From Medicago truncatula (Eukaryota; Streptophyta; Magnoliopsida; Fabales; Fabaceae), in NCBI RefSeq assembly GCF_003473485.1, contig NC_053048.1:29818755-29882754 (forward strand): a DNA stretch of 64,000 bases, given 5' to 3'. The notes under the pieces are model-generated. The model did not search any database and was not told the origin of the DNA. It saw only the letters and a program-made list of their open reading frames with translations. Shown here piece after piece: positions 45,648 to 57,589 of this stretch (its first letter is position 1; each line of letters starts with the position of its first letter). The translations under genes were made by a program, and so were the position numbers.

Positions 45648-45659
45648 CGTAAATTTTTC

Positions 45660-46980
45660 ACTTTGTCTCTAATTAATATTTCATTTGTAGTTTTTAGTTG
45701 ACTCAATTAACCCCATATCCTTTGGAAAAACGATCATCAAAGTTCTTTGTTTTTTTAATAAAATTAAATATTTTTTTATTTATCTTTTAGCTTTTCGTAA
45801 TAGATAGAGGAAAACACAAAAGACACAACAATAATAAATACAAAAAACAAAATATCACTTGTATAATAAATGAATCAAGAGGTAACAACATATTTATTAA
45901 TAAATTAAAAATACATATGATAATTTTCATTTGAAAAAAATTAATTTAAAATTATTACATACCTGTAATGGTATGGAGCTAAACTGCCCAAGTCGAATAG
46001 AAGTTAAGTTGAAAGGCATTGAATCCACAGTGCATGTGTAAACTAGACCTGAATACACAACCTTCCCACTATTTTAACATGTTTTAAAGAAATGTCTTTC
46101 TTAGGAGGGAAAAACATAGATAACTTATATACTTCATTAAATATTTGGGACAAAATGTTTACAATCAAAATAAACTTGTAGACATGATCCAGATTCGACT
46201 CAAGACAATGAAGGGTTAATGAACCACTTATATACTCTTCGGTCTTCCAATATACAATATTATATATAAAAACATCACCCCAAATATAAATTGAGTATAA
46301 AATTTTAATATAGTAGAGTTTAAATAAAAAGTTAGAAGTTTCTAGTAGCCATGCATGTTGGTGTGCTAAGCATGAAAAATCATCTCTACAAAATTATCCA
46401 TTACCTTCAGAGATTCAAATAAGATATATTATATTAACCTTTATCCTCAATGTCTAGGCCACTAAGCGTTTAAACTCAGCGACTTCAATATATACATACA
46501 AGGGCCTTTATGGTGCAGTCAAAAAACTGACTTTTTTAAAAAAGTTATTTTGTTTAGCCAATAGTATAACTGCCGATGTTATGTCAGCTAGTGTCATGTT
46601 GGGGGACCACTCTAAAACTAAACTTTATCCTATTACAAATCAGTCATCGTACAAAATATTAAGGGAAATTTCAGTCTTAGTGCACAAATGAGAATCAATG
46701 TTTATTTTGATTTAATCAGGGACACAATTGAAATAAGTAAATATATAATGACATATCTTATGGACAAATGCGCAATACACCATATAATATGACGTGACAT
46801 GAATTAAATACACAGATGTTCAATGATTGACCATTTAACTTCACCAGAAAAGTCATTCTCATGACTTCGCCATAGAATTTTCCATACAAATAATATGTCA
46901 TTTGATATAGACTACCATTTCAAATAGGCAACTTATTTTGATAAGTCTGAATATAATTAGGTAAGTAAGCCGTTGAAATT
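45660..46980. other. Intergenic, nothing recognised
   Basis: AT-rich DNA without a supported gene. Confidence 0.35.
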
Positions 46981-46984
46981 GACT

Positions 46985-47780
46985 TCAAATTTCTGATTCT
47001 ATAAAGGCCAAAATCGTGGCGCGATTTTGGAAGTCGTGACGCGATTTCTCTTGGCAGAATGGATTTTTTGCTGAAGGCAAATCGCGGCACAATTTAGTAC
47101 TGGCGTGGCGCAATTTGTGGATAAGGTTGTTGTACCTTGGGTCGTACGTTTATATCGTGGCGCGATTCTGACAGGCGCGGCGCGATTTCGTCTGTCACTG
47201 TGTACTATATAAGTGTTTCTTTGCAAATTTTTGAAGGAGAGGTTTTGAGAGAGAGAAACTTGGATTACAAAGGAGGTAACTTTAGGGTTGAGTGTCTTTG
47301 TAGTGAGGTTCTCTTGGGTTGGGAAACATTGTAAACACCTTGGGTAGTGAGATTTCACCATTGGAATGATCAAAAAGCTTCCTTTTGTGTTTTCTCTTAG
47401 GATTCATTGAGAGTGTGAGTGATGTGAAAAATGGGTAGAAATTAGGACTTGTTCTTTTGTAAGCTTATAAGCTAATTTCTTGTAACTCATTGTAACACTT
47501 TCATCTTAGTAGATTGGAGGGCTGCTCACTCCCTCAGATTAGGTCATATTAGACCGAATTGGGTCAACAATCTTAGTGTGTTTGTTCCTTTCTTTCATTG
47601 CTTATATTTATTGCTTTGATTATGCTTGTGGTGTTGCTCTACACTTACATTTAGGTCTGTTTTTGTTGTTGTTGCTTGGAAACACTTTATCCATTGATTA
47701 TCACTTCCTTTGCTCCACACATCTTTGTTATTCATTGGTATGATTTTGTCCGAATTCACAACATAAGTGATACCCCTCTT
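46985..47780 (+). mobile_element. LTR-like fossil, probably copia
   Basis: Repeated CGTGGCGCGATTT motifs, a TATA-like CTATATAAGTG (about 47205), then AGATTGGAGGGCTGCTCAC and GGGTCAACAATCTTAGTGTG, the layout of a plant copia LTR. No partner LTR was seen. Boundaries approximate. Confidence 0.45.
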
Positions 47781-48660
47781 GTTGAATCAATGAGTTTTAG
47801 AATAATGTCTTTAAGGTGTTGATAATAACAATGTATAGAAGAAACTCTCTAAAAAGTTTCTCTTCCTTCTCTCTAAACTCCTTCAACCCATCGTAACCCT
47901 CTCCCCTTCTAATCCATAACCAAATCCCACCATGTAGATTTAGAAGGTGGTGGTGCGATGAGATTCTCCCTTAGTTTCTTCGCACCACCGGCGCTTTGTG
48001 GAGATCCGACATTGGTAGCCTTCTTTGTCGTTGATGGCTTTGTTGTTTCACATGTTGTTGCTTCACTATGGCAATTGTAGTTTGCTTGAGTCAAGCTTTG
48101 CTGATTCAGGCTTTGTTTGATTCGAGCTTTGTTCATTCGTGCTCTGTTGATTCATGGTGATGGTTGCTGGTTTCACTTATGGGTAGTTCCTTGTTCATGT
48201 CCACGGTTTCTGGTCCGGTTTCGTTTCTTGGGTAGCTCCGATCTGTTACAGATTTGCACAGATGGGGTGAGGAGGTCACGAGTTTGGTGGTAGTAGGAGG
48301 TAACAGGTTTGGTGGTGATGGCCGGTCGGAGTTTTTGTATGGTGGTGGTGATGCATCGGTGGTTTGCGGTGGTGGTGATGAAGTGAAGGTAGCGAGGCTT
48401 TTTTTGTTGGATTGTTGGTGGTTGAAGGCAGGCACAGTATTACAAGATATTCCACCAATTTGAGAAGTATTAATACAAGATTTATGTCAGACATTATAAA
48501 TTAAAAAGGTACAGTGCTATTAGGGTTAAATATGTTTTTTATTTCTATAAATATATTAATTTTTTGTTTTTGTTCCTCTAAAAAACTTCTTCAATTTTTA
48601 GTCCTCAAAAAGTGTTCATTTTATTTTTAGTCCCTCCCTTAAAATGGTTAAAATGGAGAA
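47781..48660. other. Unassigned, biased-composition region
   Basis: Two overlapping minus-strand frames (48133-48435 and 47909-48136) are Ser/Pro/Thr/His-rich; the plus strand over 48254-48400 reads as Gly/Val-rich. I recognise neither as a gene; a retroelement leader is possible. About 48528-48630 resembles half a fold-back MITE. Confidence 0.3.
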
Positions 48661-48689
48661 GAGCCTCAGGTGTTTTCTGAGATAAGAAA

Positions 48690-49166
48690 GGACCACTTAA
48701 GTTGAAAGGAAAATTCTATCGGACAACAGTCAGACCGACGATATTGTATGGTACGAAGTTTTGGGCGGTTAAAAGCCAGCACGAGAATCAAGTAAGTGTA
48801 TTGGAAATGAGGATGTTGCGCTGGATGAGCGGTAAGACTATACATGATAGGATTAGGAATGACACCATTAGGGAGAGAGTGGGGGTAACACTTATAGTAG
48901 AAAAGTTGGGAGAAAATAGGCTTAGACAGTTTGGCATGTAGATTGAAGACTCGTAGATGTCGTCATAAGAAGAGTAGATCAAATGGAGGAGAGTCAGGTC
49001 AAAAGAGGTAGAAGAAGACCTAGGAAAATTATAAAAGAAACCATTACAATTAATTTATAGATCAATGAGTTTGATCCAAATATGGTGTATGATAGAACAT
49101 TATGGTGTAATTTTATCCGTATAGCCGACCCACTTGATAGGATAAGGTTTAGTTGTTGTTGATGTT
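48690..49166 (+). mobile_element. RTE-type LINE, 3' end fragment
   Basis: The frame from about 48702 reads [20 protein letters not shown], then [20 protein letters not shown] and [20 protein letters not shown], the C-terminal end of plant RTE LINE ORF. A base missing near 48936 shifts the frame; VRRVDQMEESQVKRGRRRPR-like text and IADPLDRIRF continue in the next frame, with one in-frame stop. It ends in a short TTGTTGTTGATGTTG tail, as RTE elements end in short simple repeats. 5'-truncated and dead. Confidence 0.8.
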
Positions 49167-49600
49167 GAAAATAGTATGTATTAAATGTAGATATTATTTA
49201 GCAATTATTAAGCCTTCAAATAATAAAGTAATATTGAATTCTAACACAAATATAATTACTTTTGAATATTCTGACTCTGATAATTTGAAGTTCGACCGTG
49301 AAGTAATTAAGTATACCCTAACACCTAACATATAATTGTTTCATCCCACAATCAAACGCGGGTTCTTCCAAACAATATGTTGACTCTTAAATTTTATTCA
49401 ACCGAATCAAGTTCAAAATACAAATTTCATTCAAAATTCGAAATACAAACGTTTACCCAAATATAGAAAACTATGATATTCCGCCAATTTGAATAGAAGT
49501 ACAACAGGATTTGTCATACAGTATAGATTAAAAGGTATAAGAATCTTATTGATATGTACAGAAAAGGTATGGACCAAGTCAATAAACCGACATTAATGGC
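49167..49600. other. Intergenic, nothing recognised
   Basis: AT-rich; includes the 3' flank of the glycine-rich gene at 49611-49916. Confidence 0.35.
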
Positions 49601-49610
49601 AACCATGATC

Positions 49611-49916
49611 TCAACCGCCACAACCACCTCCACACCCTCCGCCACATCCACCTCCACCGTCTCCATCTCCTCCGTCACCTCCACCACTGTACCCTCCGTC
49701 TCCGTGATGACCGTGATTTCCAGCTGAAGTTGTGTCAACAGGAGTCGTTGCTATAGCAGCAGTCATAAAAATCATGTTACCATCTTTGGCACCGCTATCA
49801 CCTCTATATTTTGTGGCGCTAGCTTTAGAAGCATGCATGGCCTTAAATCCTCCACCGTTCTTGTATGTGTTATTATAATCTCTTTTCTTTCCATGTCGTG
49901 AGCAAAAGTTTCCCAT
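49611..49916 (-). CDS. Short glycine-rich protein C, lipid-anchor-type N-terminus
   Basis: Single exon, 101 residues. It starts MGNFCSRHGKKRDY: Gly2 fits N-myristoylation and Cys5 fits palmitoylation, with basic residues behind, so membrane attachment by lipid is plausible. The middle has KASATKYRGDSGAKD and a small hydrophobic stretch (MIFMTAAIATTPV). The tail is GGGDGGDGDGGGGCGGGCGG-like, acidic, with regularly spaced cysteines. A TATA box (CTATATATAAAGG reversed, about 49980-49971) lies 55-60 bp before the ATG and supports this start. Function unknown. Lipid modification is predicted from motif only. Confidence 0.75.
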   Translation of the reverse strand: MGNFCSRHGKKRDYNNTYKNGGGFKAMHASKASATKYRGDSGAKDGNMIFMTAAIATTPVDTTSAGNHGHHGDGGYSGGGDGGDGDGGGGCGGGCGGGCGG

Positions 49917-49970
49917 AGCTATATGTTGTTGGGTTCAAAGATTTAGTTTCCGATAAAGCTTTCTTATCCT

Positions 49971-49980
49971 TTATATATAG
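49971..49980 (-). promoter_or_regulatory. TATA box of glycine-rich gene C
   Basis: CTATATATAA on the reverse strand, about 55 bp before the ATG at 49916. Confidence 0.65.
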
Positions 49981-50309
49981 TATAATTTATGGTCAAGACC
50001 GTGTTTACAAGAAAAATTCTATGAAGTTCTACGCAATTAATATGAGAACTAGTCGCATGACGTTATAATAACTACCTAAAGAAGCATGACTTTTTTTAAA
50101 GTCATGCTATCAAGACTTTAAAACAATTTATTTTTGTACCGAAAAAAAAAAAACAATTTATTTAGGGGAAGACTTTAACGCAATTTTTTTTAGGGGAAGA
50201 CTTTAACACAATTATCACAACACATCTCGTGTACAACACATTATCTATCAGTATTTTTTAAAAGATTATGTGTACACTGTTATAAGTTTTTTTTTGAAAG
50301 AACTGTTAT

Positions 50310-50475
50310 AAGGGAATTATAGGTTAGGCTGACCTACAGGAGCCTACGGCCTGGCTTGTTTAGTTGAGAGGCTTAGGCTTTTTAAAAAGCTAATTAGTTA
50401 AATAGATCAGGCTTAAGCTTTCAGGAAAGTCTGTTAAACCTGATAGGCCGGCCTATTAAAACATATCTATTAAAA
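50310..50475. repeat. Decayed DNA-transposon end
   Basis: AGGTTAGGCTGACCTACAGG ... GATAGGCCGGCCTATTAAAA resembles a repeated legume element with 'AGGCCTGGCC' motifs; ends not resolved. Confidence 0.35.
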
Positions 50476-50583
50476 AATATTTTTTTATATAAAAATCATT
50501 GCATACATTAAAAATAGAAAAGAAAAAAAAAATTCTCTACCTATCAATCATGTCATAGGCTTTGTTGTAACTGGCTTTTAAGC

Positions 50584-50765
50584 AGGGGTGGCAAAAAAAG
50601 TTTGTGCCCGATGGTATCCGCGGATAAAATCCATCATGGGCACGGGGCAGGTAGCAAACGGGTACCCGCAGGTGTAATAAACAACTATTTAACTATCCGT
50701 TACTTTATGGATACGGATTTGATGATACCTGTGCCCGCGGGTATCCGTACCCGTTAATAAATTAA
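50584..50765 (+). repeat. hAT-like element end
   Basis: CAGGGGTGGCAAAAAAAG is a hAT-like terminus, followed by GGGTACCCGC / GCGGGTATCC subterminal repeats. The opposite end was not found. Confidence 0.4.
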
Positions 50766-51900
50766 GTAAATTACTAAAATATTCATGTGTATATATAAAA
50801 TAGCTTGGAATGCATGTGAATTTTTGGATGTTTATTTGGATTTTAGTCTATTCTAGCTTTTATTTGGAGGTTTTTATGCTTTTTGGATGTTGGATGTTTT
50901 TATCCTTTTATTTTACTTCAAGAATTTGTATACATTATGTAAGAATCATATGCATTATGGTATGATAAATTTGGTTTGAATTATGTAAGAATCATGATTT
51001 TTGTTGGTTTATGGAAAGCAGATGTCAGGCAAAAGGGGTCCCACATTCAGAGAAAAGACTTGAAACAAAGGACATGGCGTTATGTGGTTGGTTTTATCAT
51101 ATATAGGATAGTTTTTGGAACTTATACGGTACACTCACAAAATGAGGTGTACCGGTACTCCTGCTTCATAATTTTATATATTAACGATCATTTTTTATGC
51201 AATAAATAACTATTTTTCAATATTTATATTTTATAAAACATTATTTCATAAGAAAAAACATCATTTCATTGTTTATAAGAATTATAGTAATTGTTTTTAC
51301 ATATTATCATAAAAAATAATGAATGTTCTCGATCATATCTCCTTATTTTTTATTTTATTTTTTGAGGTATATCTCCTTATTAAGAAATAATAAAGTTAGC
51401 TTGTTCAAAAAAAGAAATAATAAAGTTAGATAAATTTAGATAATTTTATCCTTAATTCAAGTAAAATCTATTTAATGCATGTTTTTATTTCTTTTAGAGT
51501 ACGTACAAAGGGAAAAACACCATATAATTGTATTAAAGTTTCTTAAAGATAAAATGTTTTGTGCTGATTGCAAACAAGAGATCTCAGAATAACAAATTAA
51601 AGAGGATTTGATTGGTAAATAAATAAATGGGATTGCATTCCTTTTCGGTGTTTTAAAGCTACCGATTTGTTTTTATCATTATCGTAACAGAATGTCAATG
51701 GTATCCTAGTTTTTATGTTAATTATCTCACAGTTTTAGTGATAATCAAATAATTTTATTGGCAAAGATTTGGCTCATTGGCTGTTTTACAGAAGCCTTAA
51801 TAGACAGATCCTTCTCACTATATATGGATGGAGATGTAAGTTGGTCTCTCACCATTTCATGAATATCAGTCCAATTCTTTCCATCATACTCATTATCACA
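50766..51900. other. Intergenic, nothing recognised
   Basis: AT-rich; the frame at 50976-51209 has no family resemblance. Confidence 0.35.
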
Positions 51901-51921
51901 ACGCGTTTTCTTCTTAAAACC

Positions 51922-52741
51922 ATGGAAAATTTGAATCTCAACGATGACGGAGCAATGAACGCCAACCATCCGGCGTTGTCCCAGGCTGAATTGCTAGATC
52001 TATGTCTCATAGGGAGGGTGGTGGTGAACAAACTGGTTCACCTATGTACGATTGAAGAAAGACTAGGGAGCATGTGGCAATCTTGGAGAAAAATTACTTT
52101 AATGTCTATGGAGGATAATAAGTATATGGTTCAATTGTTATAAGGTGATCTGGAGAGAATTTTTCATGGAAGTACTTGACTAATTGATAAAAATATGATC
52201 ATCTTGCAGAAGGTTGCTATAGGTGAAGATCCTATGGCTATCCAAATGAACACAACGGAGATTTGGGTTCAAGTTCATCAATTTCCCTTCGGCATCATCG
52301 ATACAACTATAGGAGCGTTAGTTGGAAGTCATATTGGTGGAATGATCAAGTACGATGAGGACAACAATTATGGGCCTTGGAGGAAACATATGAAAATCAG
52401 AGTGGAAATTGTTATTGAAGAACCACTCAAACAAGATATCATACTTGAACGATGAAAATAGCAGGCTCGTATTCAAATACGAGAAGTTGGGTATGTTTTG
52501 TTTTATATGTGGTTTTATTGGACATACATATAATTTTTGCCGCAAAAAATATGAAAAAGATTTTGTTAATGGTGAAAAAAGGTGAGGGCCTTATCTCCGG
52601 GAGGAGAACAATTCCTCCATTGATGGTAAATTGGGTAGCAAGTGGTTGATTCGGGGTCAGAATACAGAATGATGTATCCACCATTAATGAAGGTAAAGCA
52701 ATTTCATTTAAGAGCACGTAACGGTTTTGGAAATTTCAAAC
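51922..52741 (+). mobile_element. LINE ORF1-like (DUF4283/zinc knuckle) copy, plus
   Basis: Starts MENLNLNDDGAMNANHPALS at 51922, then LCLIGRVVVNKLVHL and IEERLGSMWQSWR; after a stop at 52141 the family pattern continues with IWVQVHQFPFGIIDTTIGAL, YDEDNNYGPWRKHMKIRVEI and EPLKQDIIL. The knuckle region (FCFICG-like, near 52500) is shifted. At least one stop and two frame changes make it dead. It meets an inverted relative at 52741. Confidence 0.75.
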
Positions 52742-53345
52742 CATATAATTTATTCTAGAGTTGTTGGGTCCACTTCTATGATTTGAATTTCCATAATTGT
52801 TATCTCCTCTTAAATGACTTATTTGACCGTCAATAATAATGGTCCCATCATTTTTTCGGCCATTGAAATTTTTATTTTGACCACCAATCAACCACTTACT
52901 AGTTACTAACTCTAGAGGAATTGTTCTCATTCCGGAGTTAAGGCAACCACCTTTTTTCTCCATTAGAAAAATCTTTCAAATATTTTTTGTTGCAAAAAAA
53001 TTCTCTATGTCCAATAGAACCACATACAAAACAAAACTTATCTAATTTCTCGTATTTGAATACCAGCCATATATTTTTGCACATATCACCTTCAAGTATA
53101 AGATCTTGTTTGAGTGGTTGTTCAATTTCAATTTCCACTCTGATTTTCACATATTTTCTCCACGGCCCATAGTTGTTCTCCTCATCAAAGATGACCATTC
53201 AACAAATATGACTTCCAACTAAAGCTCCTATAGTTGTATCCATGAAACCGAATGGAAGTTGGTGATCTTGAACCCAAATATCTATTGTGTTCATTGGGAT
53301 AGCCATATGGTCTTCACCATCAACAACCTTCTTCAACATACATAT
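52742..53345 (-). mobile_element. LINE ORF1-like copy, minus, tail-to-tail with the previous one
   Basis: Reverse strand: EDHMAIPMNTIDIWVQ near 53330-53270, a stop near 53200, then FDEENNYGPWRKYVKIRVEI, EQPLKQDLILEGD and the zinc knuckle CFVCGSIGHREFFC. The C-terminal part (GDNNYGNSNHRSGPNNSRI) ends at 52736. The N-terminal third is missing. It is a sibling of the plus copy, together forming an inverted repeat of about 600-bp arms. Confidence 0.75.
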
Positions 53346-53639
53346 GTTCGTAATTTATACGTATTGACGTAATTAAAATAACCTGCCCATTATTTATTTT
53401 TTTGAAGGAAATAGTGTGCCCATTTGAATGCTAGTTTTCTATTAAAATAATTAAAAGGTGTGATAATTCTTAAATAGTTAGTATTTTTATAGTCATTTTT
53501 AAGTAGTTTTAAGTTAAGTTGAATTAATTCAGAGTACTTTTAAAGTCAAACCCAACAAAGTTGAGAATTTTAAAAATATTCAGTTGTATTGGTTATTTTG
53601 TTTCTATTTGTCTCTAACCAAACAAATTGTTGGATTTTG

Positions 53640-54720
53640 TGTTCTGTTAATTTTTAGATTAATAAATTGAGCTGTTGGAGTGAAGTTACCCATGAAAAAT
53701 CAAAGATGAATGTTCAACACACAAGCCAAAGCAGGGCTGAACGTGTTTCTATAAGAAAAGTGCAGAACAAATTTCTCTACAACTCTTTTGGTAAATTCAA
53801 CCAGCATGATGTTGTCCCCACATGTTAAAATACAACGTAGCACCACATGAAAGGTTATAATGCATCTTATTTTATTCATGTGGTCCCACCACAACAAATC
53901 ACCTTGAGAGAAGAGGGATTACGAGAAACATTACGGTTGCAGTTTTTAGGAGACTAATTGGAGGGTGATTCAACTGGCTTTGATCATCATTCAATTGCAA
54001 TTATATGTGTAATTCTCAATTCTCTTTTAGCTTTTGACAAACATCATGAGTAGCTAATTTTCGTGTTGTTAGGGATGAGATTATCTAGATGACAACTTTT
54101 GTTCTATGATTTTCTTTTGATTATTGAAGAAGTTTATTGAATCATTTTTCTTATCTCTGTTCTTAATGTTTTTATTGCTTGGCCGCCTTTCAATTGATTT
54201 ACGGTTTATATTGTGAAACAGAAGTTGAATTTATAAACGTTTGAGATAAGAGATTCTTGCCTTTGTAATCTAAGAATAGATGCAAACCCTTGAAACCAAT
54301 TAAGAATTCTTGTTCAATCATGCATAATTCTGATCTTAAATTCACTAAGGAATTAGGGGTTATTTTAGGATTAATGATTTTGTCACTAAAGAATTAGGGC
54401 AAGAATAAATTAGAGAATTCGGTAATGATTTGATAAGTCGATTCAATAGTCATGTTCAAGTTGTTAACTCAAGATAGTCATCTGGTGAAACTCATCCCTA
54501 ACAACTTTATTATTATAAAGTTCAAACCAAATTTACTTTGCTTAATTTTCATTATTGCAATCAAACAAATTCAGGACCTTTTTGTTCAATTAAGTTATAA
54601 ATACTATTCGACAGTATAACGCGATCCTCGAGTTCGACACTCGGTCTTACCGTTTTAATTTTACTACTTGCACGATTTTCGTACACTTGTGAAAATCGCT
54701 ATCAGTATCATTTTAAATTA
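53640..54720 (+). mobile_element. LTR-like fossil
   Basis: The right part reads CGATCCTCGAGTTCGACACTC, CTTACCGTTTTAATTTTACT and ACTTGCACGATTTTCGTACA, phrases typical of the end of plant LTRs (copia or gypsy not decided). Left boundary uncertain; no partner LTR or coding part seen. Confidence 0.4.
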
Positions 54721-55930
54721 AAGCGGATAAGTGTAAATAACGGTTTTCAATTTTTAAAGGGTCTCATTTAAAATTTCCCTTTAAACCTTAAGATTTGATT
54801 GCAGGTCTTAGTTTCTGAATTTTATTGTGACATATAAGCAAGAATGTTCGTGGTGCGGGTTGATTTAGTTTTTAGGTTAAAAGTCAGTCTAATCAAAAGG
54901 TAAAAAAATTTGTGATTTGGTTTGGTTCGATTGACTTTAAAATAAAAATGAAATCAAACCAAACCAATATGTCTATCTTTCTGTTCTTATCACACTTGCA
55001 ACTATCACATCTATCATATCATTCTTTCTATATATATTTTTCTCTCAAGGTATCAAAGAGTGTTTGGGGTATCTATTGATCTTTTTTCTTTTTAGATTTA
55101 GATTTAGATTGGCTACTCTTATATGTAGTGATGTTCAAAAGTGAACCAACCCAAGTGAAAAGCTTCAAACTGAACCAATCCAAATTTAAACTGCAAAAAC
55201 TACATTTAATTTGGATGTATCCAGACCATTTTTCTGACTCAACTGCACGATTTGGTTAGGTTTACGGTTTTTATTTTACCAACCGAACTAAACCGCAACA
55301 TAAGAGAAATATTAGTTAAATTTATCTCATCCAACCTAATACTCATAGAAACTCAATAAGAACTTCTATAAAATGAAATATTTTTTCTCTTGTTAAGTTT
55401 CTTCTTTGCTTTATATATATATTGAAAAAATGTATTTATGTGCTTTAGTTTGATGCTACACACCCTTTTGCAAAAACTTGTTTATGTTAGATATATCTTG
55501 AATCATGAAAACTCAATGAGAAATCTTAGAAAATGATAATCTTAGTCTTTTGCAATTTTTTATCGGGGTTACGTTTTGGTCTATTTTTTTAATTTGGTAT
55601 ATATTGATGACAATATTGTTAGATGAAAATGAAATTGTAATGTTAGATGAAATTTCAATGGTAATAAGTTGTTTTAAACTTTTTAACTTAATTTTAATGT
55701 TAAAAACTTAACACTATATTGTGTCGAAAAAACATCAACTGAATCAATCCAAACCGCATTAAAGAAAATAAAATATTAAATAGATGTATGAAATTTAAAA
55801 GTGTTTAAATATAAGAGTGGTTTAAACTAGAAGTATTTGTTTATTAACACATGACAAGACTTTTACATTTTTTTTCTCTACATCTATATAACATGAATGA
55901 TGAATGAGATTTTACAATATAAAAATTGTT
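54721..55930. other. Intergenic, decayed repeats
   Basis: Two 'GGTTTGGTTCGATT' / 'AACCGAACTAAACCGC' patches (about 54915-54970, 55190-55300) suggest decayed transposon ends as at 1220-1340. No gene seen. Confidence 0.35.
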
Positions 55931-55935
55931 TGTCA

Positions 55936-56196
55936 TCAACTTCCTCCACCAAAATCACCCCATCCAGCTCCTCCTCCATCTCCACCATGGCCTCCTCCAT
56001 CTCCACCATGGTCTCCTCCGGCTTCCCCAAGATCACCGCATAGTGAGAAACCTTCACAGCAACTTACCAAATAAAAACTCTTTCTTCTATTCATCTTAGT
56101 TTGCTTAGAATCTTGAGGTCCTTTATAGCTTTGAGAAACATTATTACTCAAATATTTATTTTGTTTCTTCTTTCGTCCAAAGCAAAAACACCCCAT
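55936..56196 (-). CDS. Short glycine-rich protein D, lipid-anchor-type N-terminus
   Basis: Single exon, 86 residues. It starts MGCFCFGRKKKQNKY: Gly2 and Cys3/Cys5 followed by a basic cluster fit dual acylation (predicted from motif only). The middle has RRKSFYLVSCCEGFSLCGDL, and the tail repeats GGDHGGDGGGHGGDGGG before ending WGDFGGGS. The tail is acidic and His-containing. A TATA box (CTATATATTT reversed, about 56285) lies 80-90 bp before the ATG. It shares the design of gene C at 49611 (MG-x-F-C start, basic patch, Gly/Asp/His tail), suggesting an old duplication. Function unknown. Confidence 0.75.
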   Translation of the reverse strand: MGCFCFGRKKKQNKYLSNNVSQSYKGPQDSKQTKMNRRKSFYLVSCCEGFSLCGDLGEAGGDHGGDGGGHGGDGGGAGWGDFGGGS

Positions 56197-56275
56197 AATA
56201 ACCTGTTTCTGAATTCTCTATGTAGTTTTGTTTCTCAATTTTATGAAAGATTGAAATCAAAGGCATGGCCTTTGC

Positions 56276-56285
56276 TAAATATATA
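56276..56285 (-). promoter_or_regulatory. TATA box of glycine-rich gene D
   Basis: CTATATATTT on the reverse strand upstream of the ATG at 56196. Confidence 0.5.
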
Positions 56286-56289
56286 GGTG

Positions 56290-57476
56290 ATTAAAATATG
56301 GATGTATGAACAATTCTTTGTCCGTGTAAGGCTTGATCAACAATTAAAATCAGTATGTTTATTTTTTATTCTTCCAATTTTTTTGACTTGGTAGTTAAGA
56401 CTAAGAATTTTTATTTTTTCAAGAAACTTTTTTTTATTCTTTCAAGTTGGTACTACGCGATTACTTGTAGAATGTTTATGGTTAAGACTAAGAGGACAAT
56501 TAAGACCAAAAGAGGTCTTCACCATATCAATATAATGTGTATATTTAGTTTTCCAATAATTTTTATTGGATCTCTTCCGTGTAAACCGAATATTTTTTAC
56601 GTGCAACTGCAGAGACTAATATGATAGAACCACAATATATGATAAAATTCTCTCTCGGTACATATTTTTTTTAAATCTAAATATTCAAATTAAAAACATA
56701 AATATTGAAGCTTTAAACACAATAAGGGGCTTTTAGTCTCTTTGTATATATAGTGACCAAAAGCACCCTGTTATTTTAATATAAGAGTGTGACTTAAATT
56801 TAATAAAAAAAAATTATAGAACAAAGTAAAACTAATAATAAAATTTTCCAATCTTCTTAATTATTTTTATATCACTTTTACTTCTTTGTTTCTTTCAGCT
56901 GTTGTATCGAATTTTTATAGAACTAAGACATAACACGTTCACGTATTCAGGATATTGGTGGTCGTCCAATTATTATTAGACAATCCAAAAATAGAGATAT
57001 TAAGCTTGAATTAAGATCATTTGATCTTAGTCGAACACTTATTGATGTTGTCTCGACTATGTCAAACTAGGTGAAATTCCCAACTAGAGGGGAGTCGGTT
57101 AAGAGTGCGTTTGATTGATATTTTTTATGAAAAAAATCTATTTTTTTAAATAAAATTTTCACCTTTGTTGTTTTTAGGTGTTTATTTAGAATTTTTTTTT
57201 TTTTAAATATCATTTTGGACCCTGAAATAAAAAACTATTAGAAGTAGTCTTTTCACAAAACCTTTAAAAAAAAAAAATGAAGTAACATTTGAATAAGTTA
57301 AAATTCATTTTTAACTTACTCATTTATAAATCATTTGAATGGCACAAATGGTACCATGGTTTTGAAACTCAAATGCCAATATCATTGTAAATTACAAACA
57401 TTCGCATAGTCATTCTGTGTCCTTGGTTGTTGCTTTCTTGTTGCATGGTAGATAAAAGCAAAAATTTAGATTAAAG
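56290..57476. other. Intergenic, nothing recognised
   Basis: AT-rich; the frame at 56355-56624 is low complexity. Confidence 0.35.
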
Positions 57477-57486
57477 CTAATTACTT

Positions 57487-57576
57487 TTTTTTTCTTTTTG
57501 TGGTGGCCCGAGTTTGAACTCCCGACCTTGCATATATTATGCATTGTCCATACCAACTGAGTTAAGAAGACAAAAT
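57487..57576 (-). mobile_element. tRNA-derived SINE, 9-bp TSD
   Basis: Reverse strand: TTAACTCAGTTGGTATGGAC (A box), GGGAGTTCAAACTCGGGCC (B box), A/G-rich tail. TAATTACTT is duplicated at 57478-57486 and 57577-57585. Same family as 42055-42141. Confidence 0.8.
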
Positions 57577-57589
57577 TAATTACTTGTTT

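Noticed and set aside
47909-48463. Three overlapping biased-composition frames
   Set aside because: No start context, domain or homology recognised; composition alone explains the open frames.
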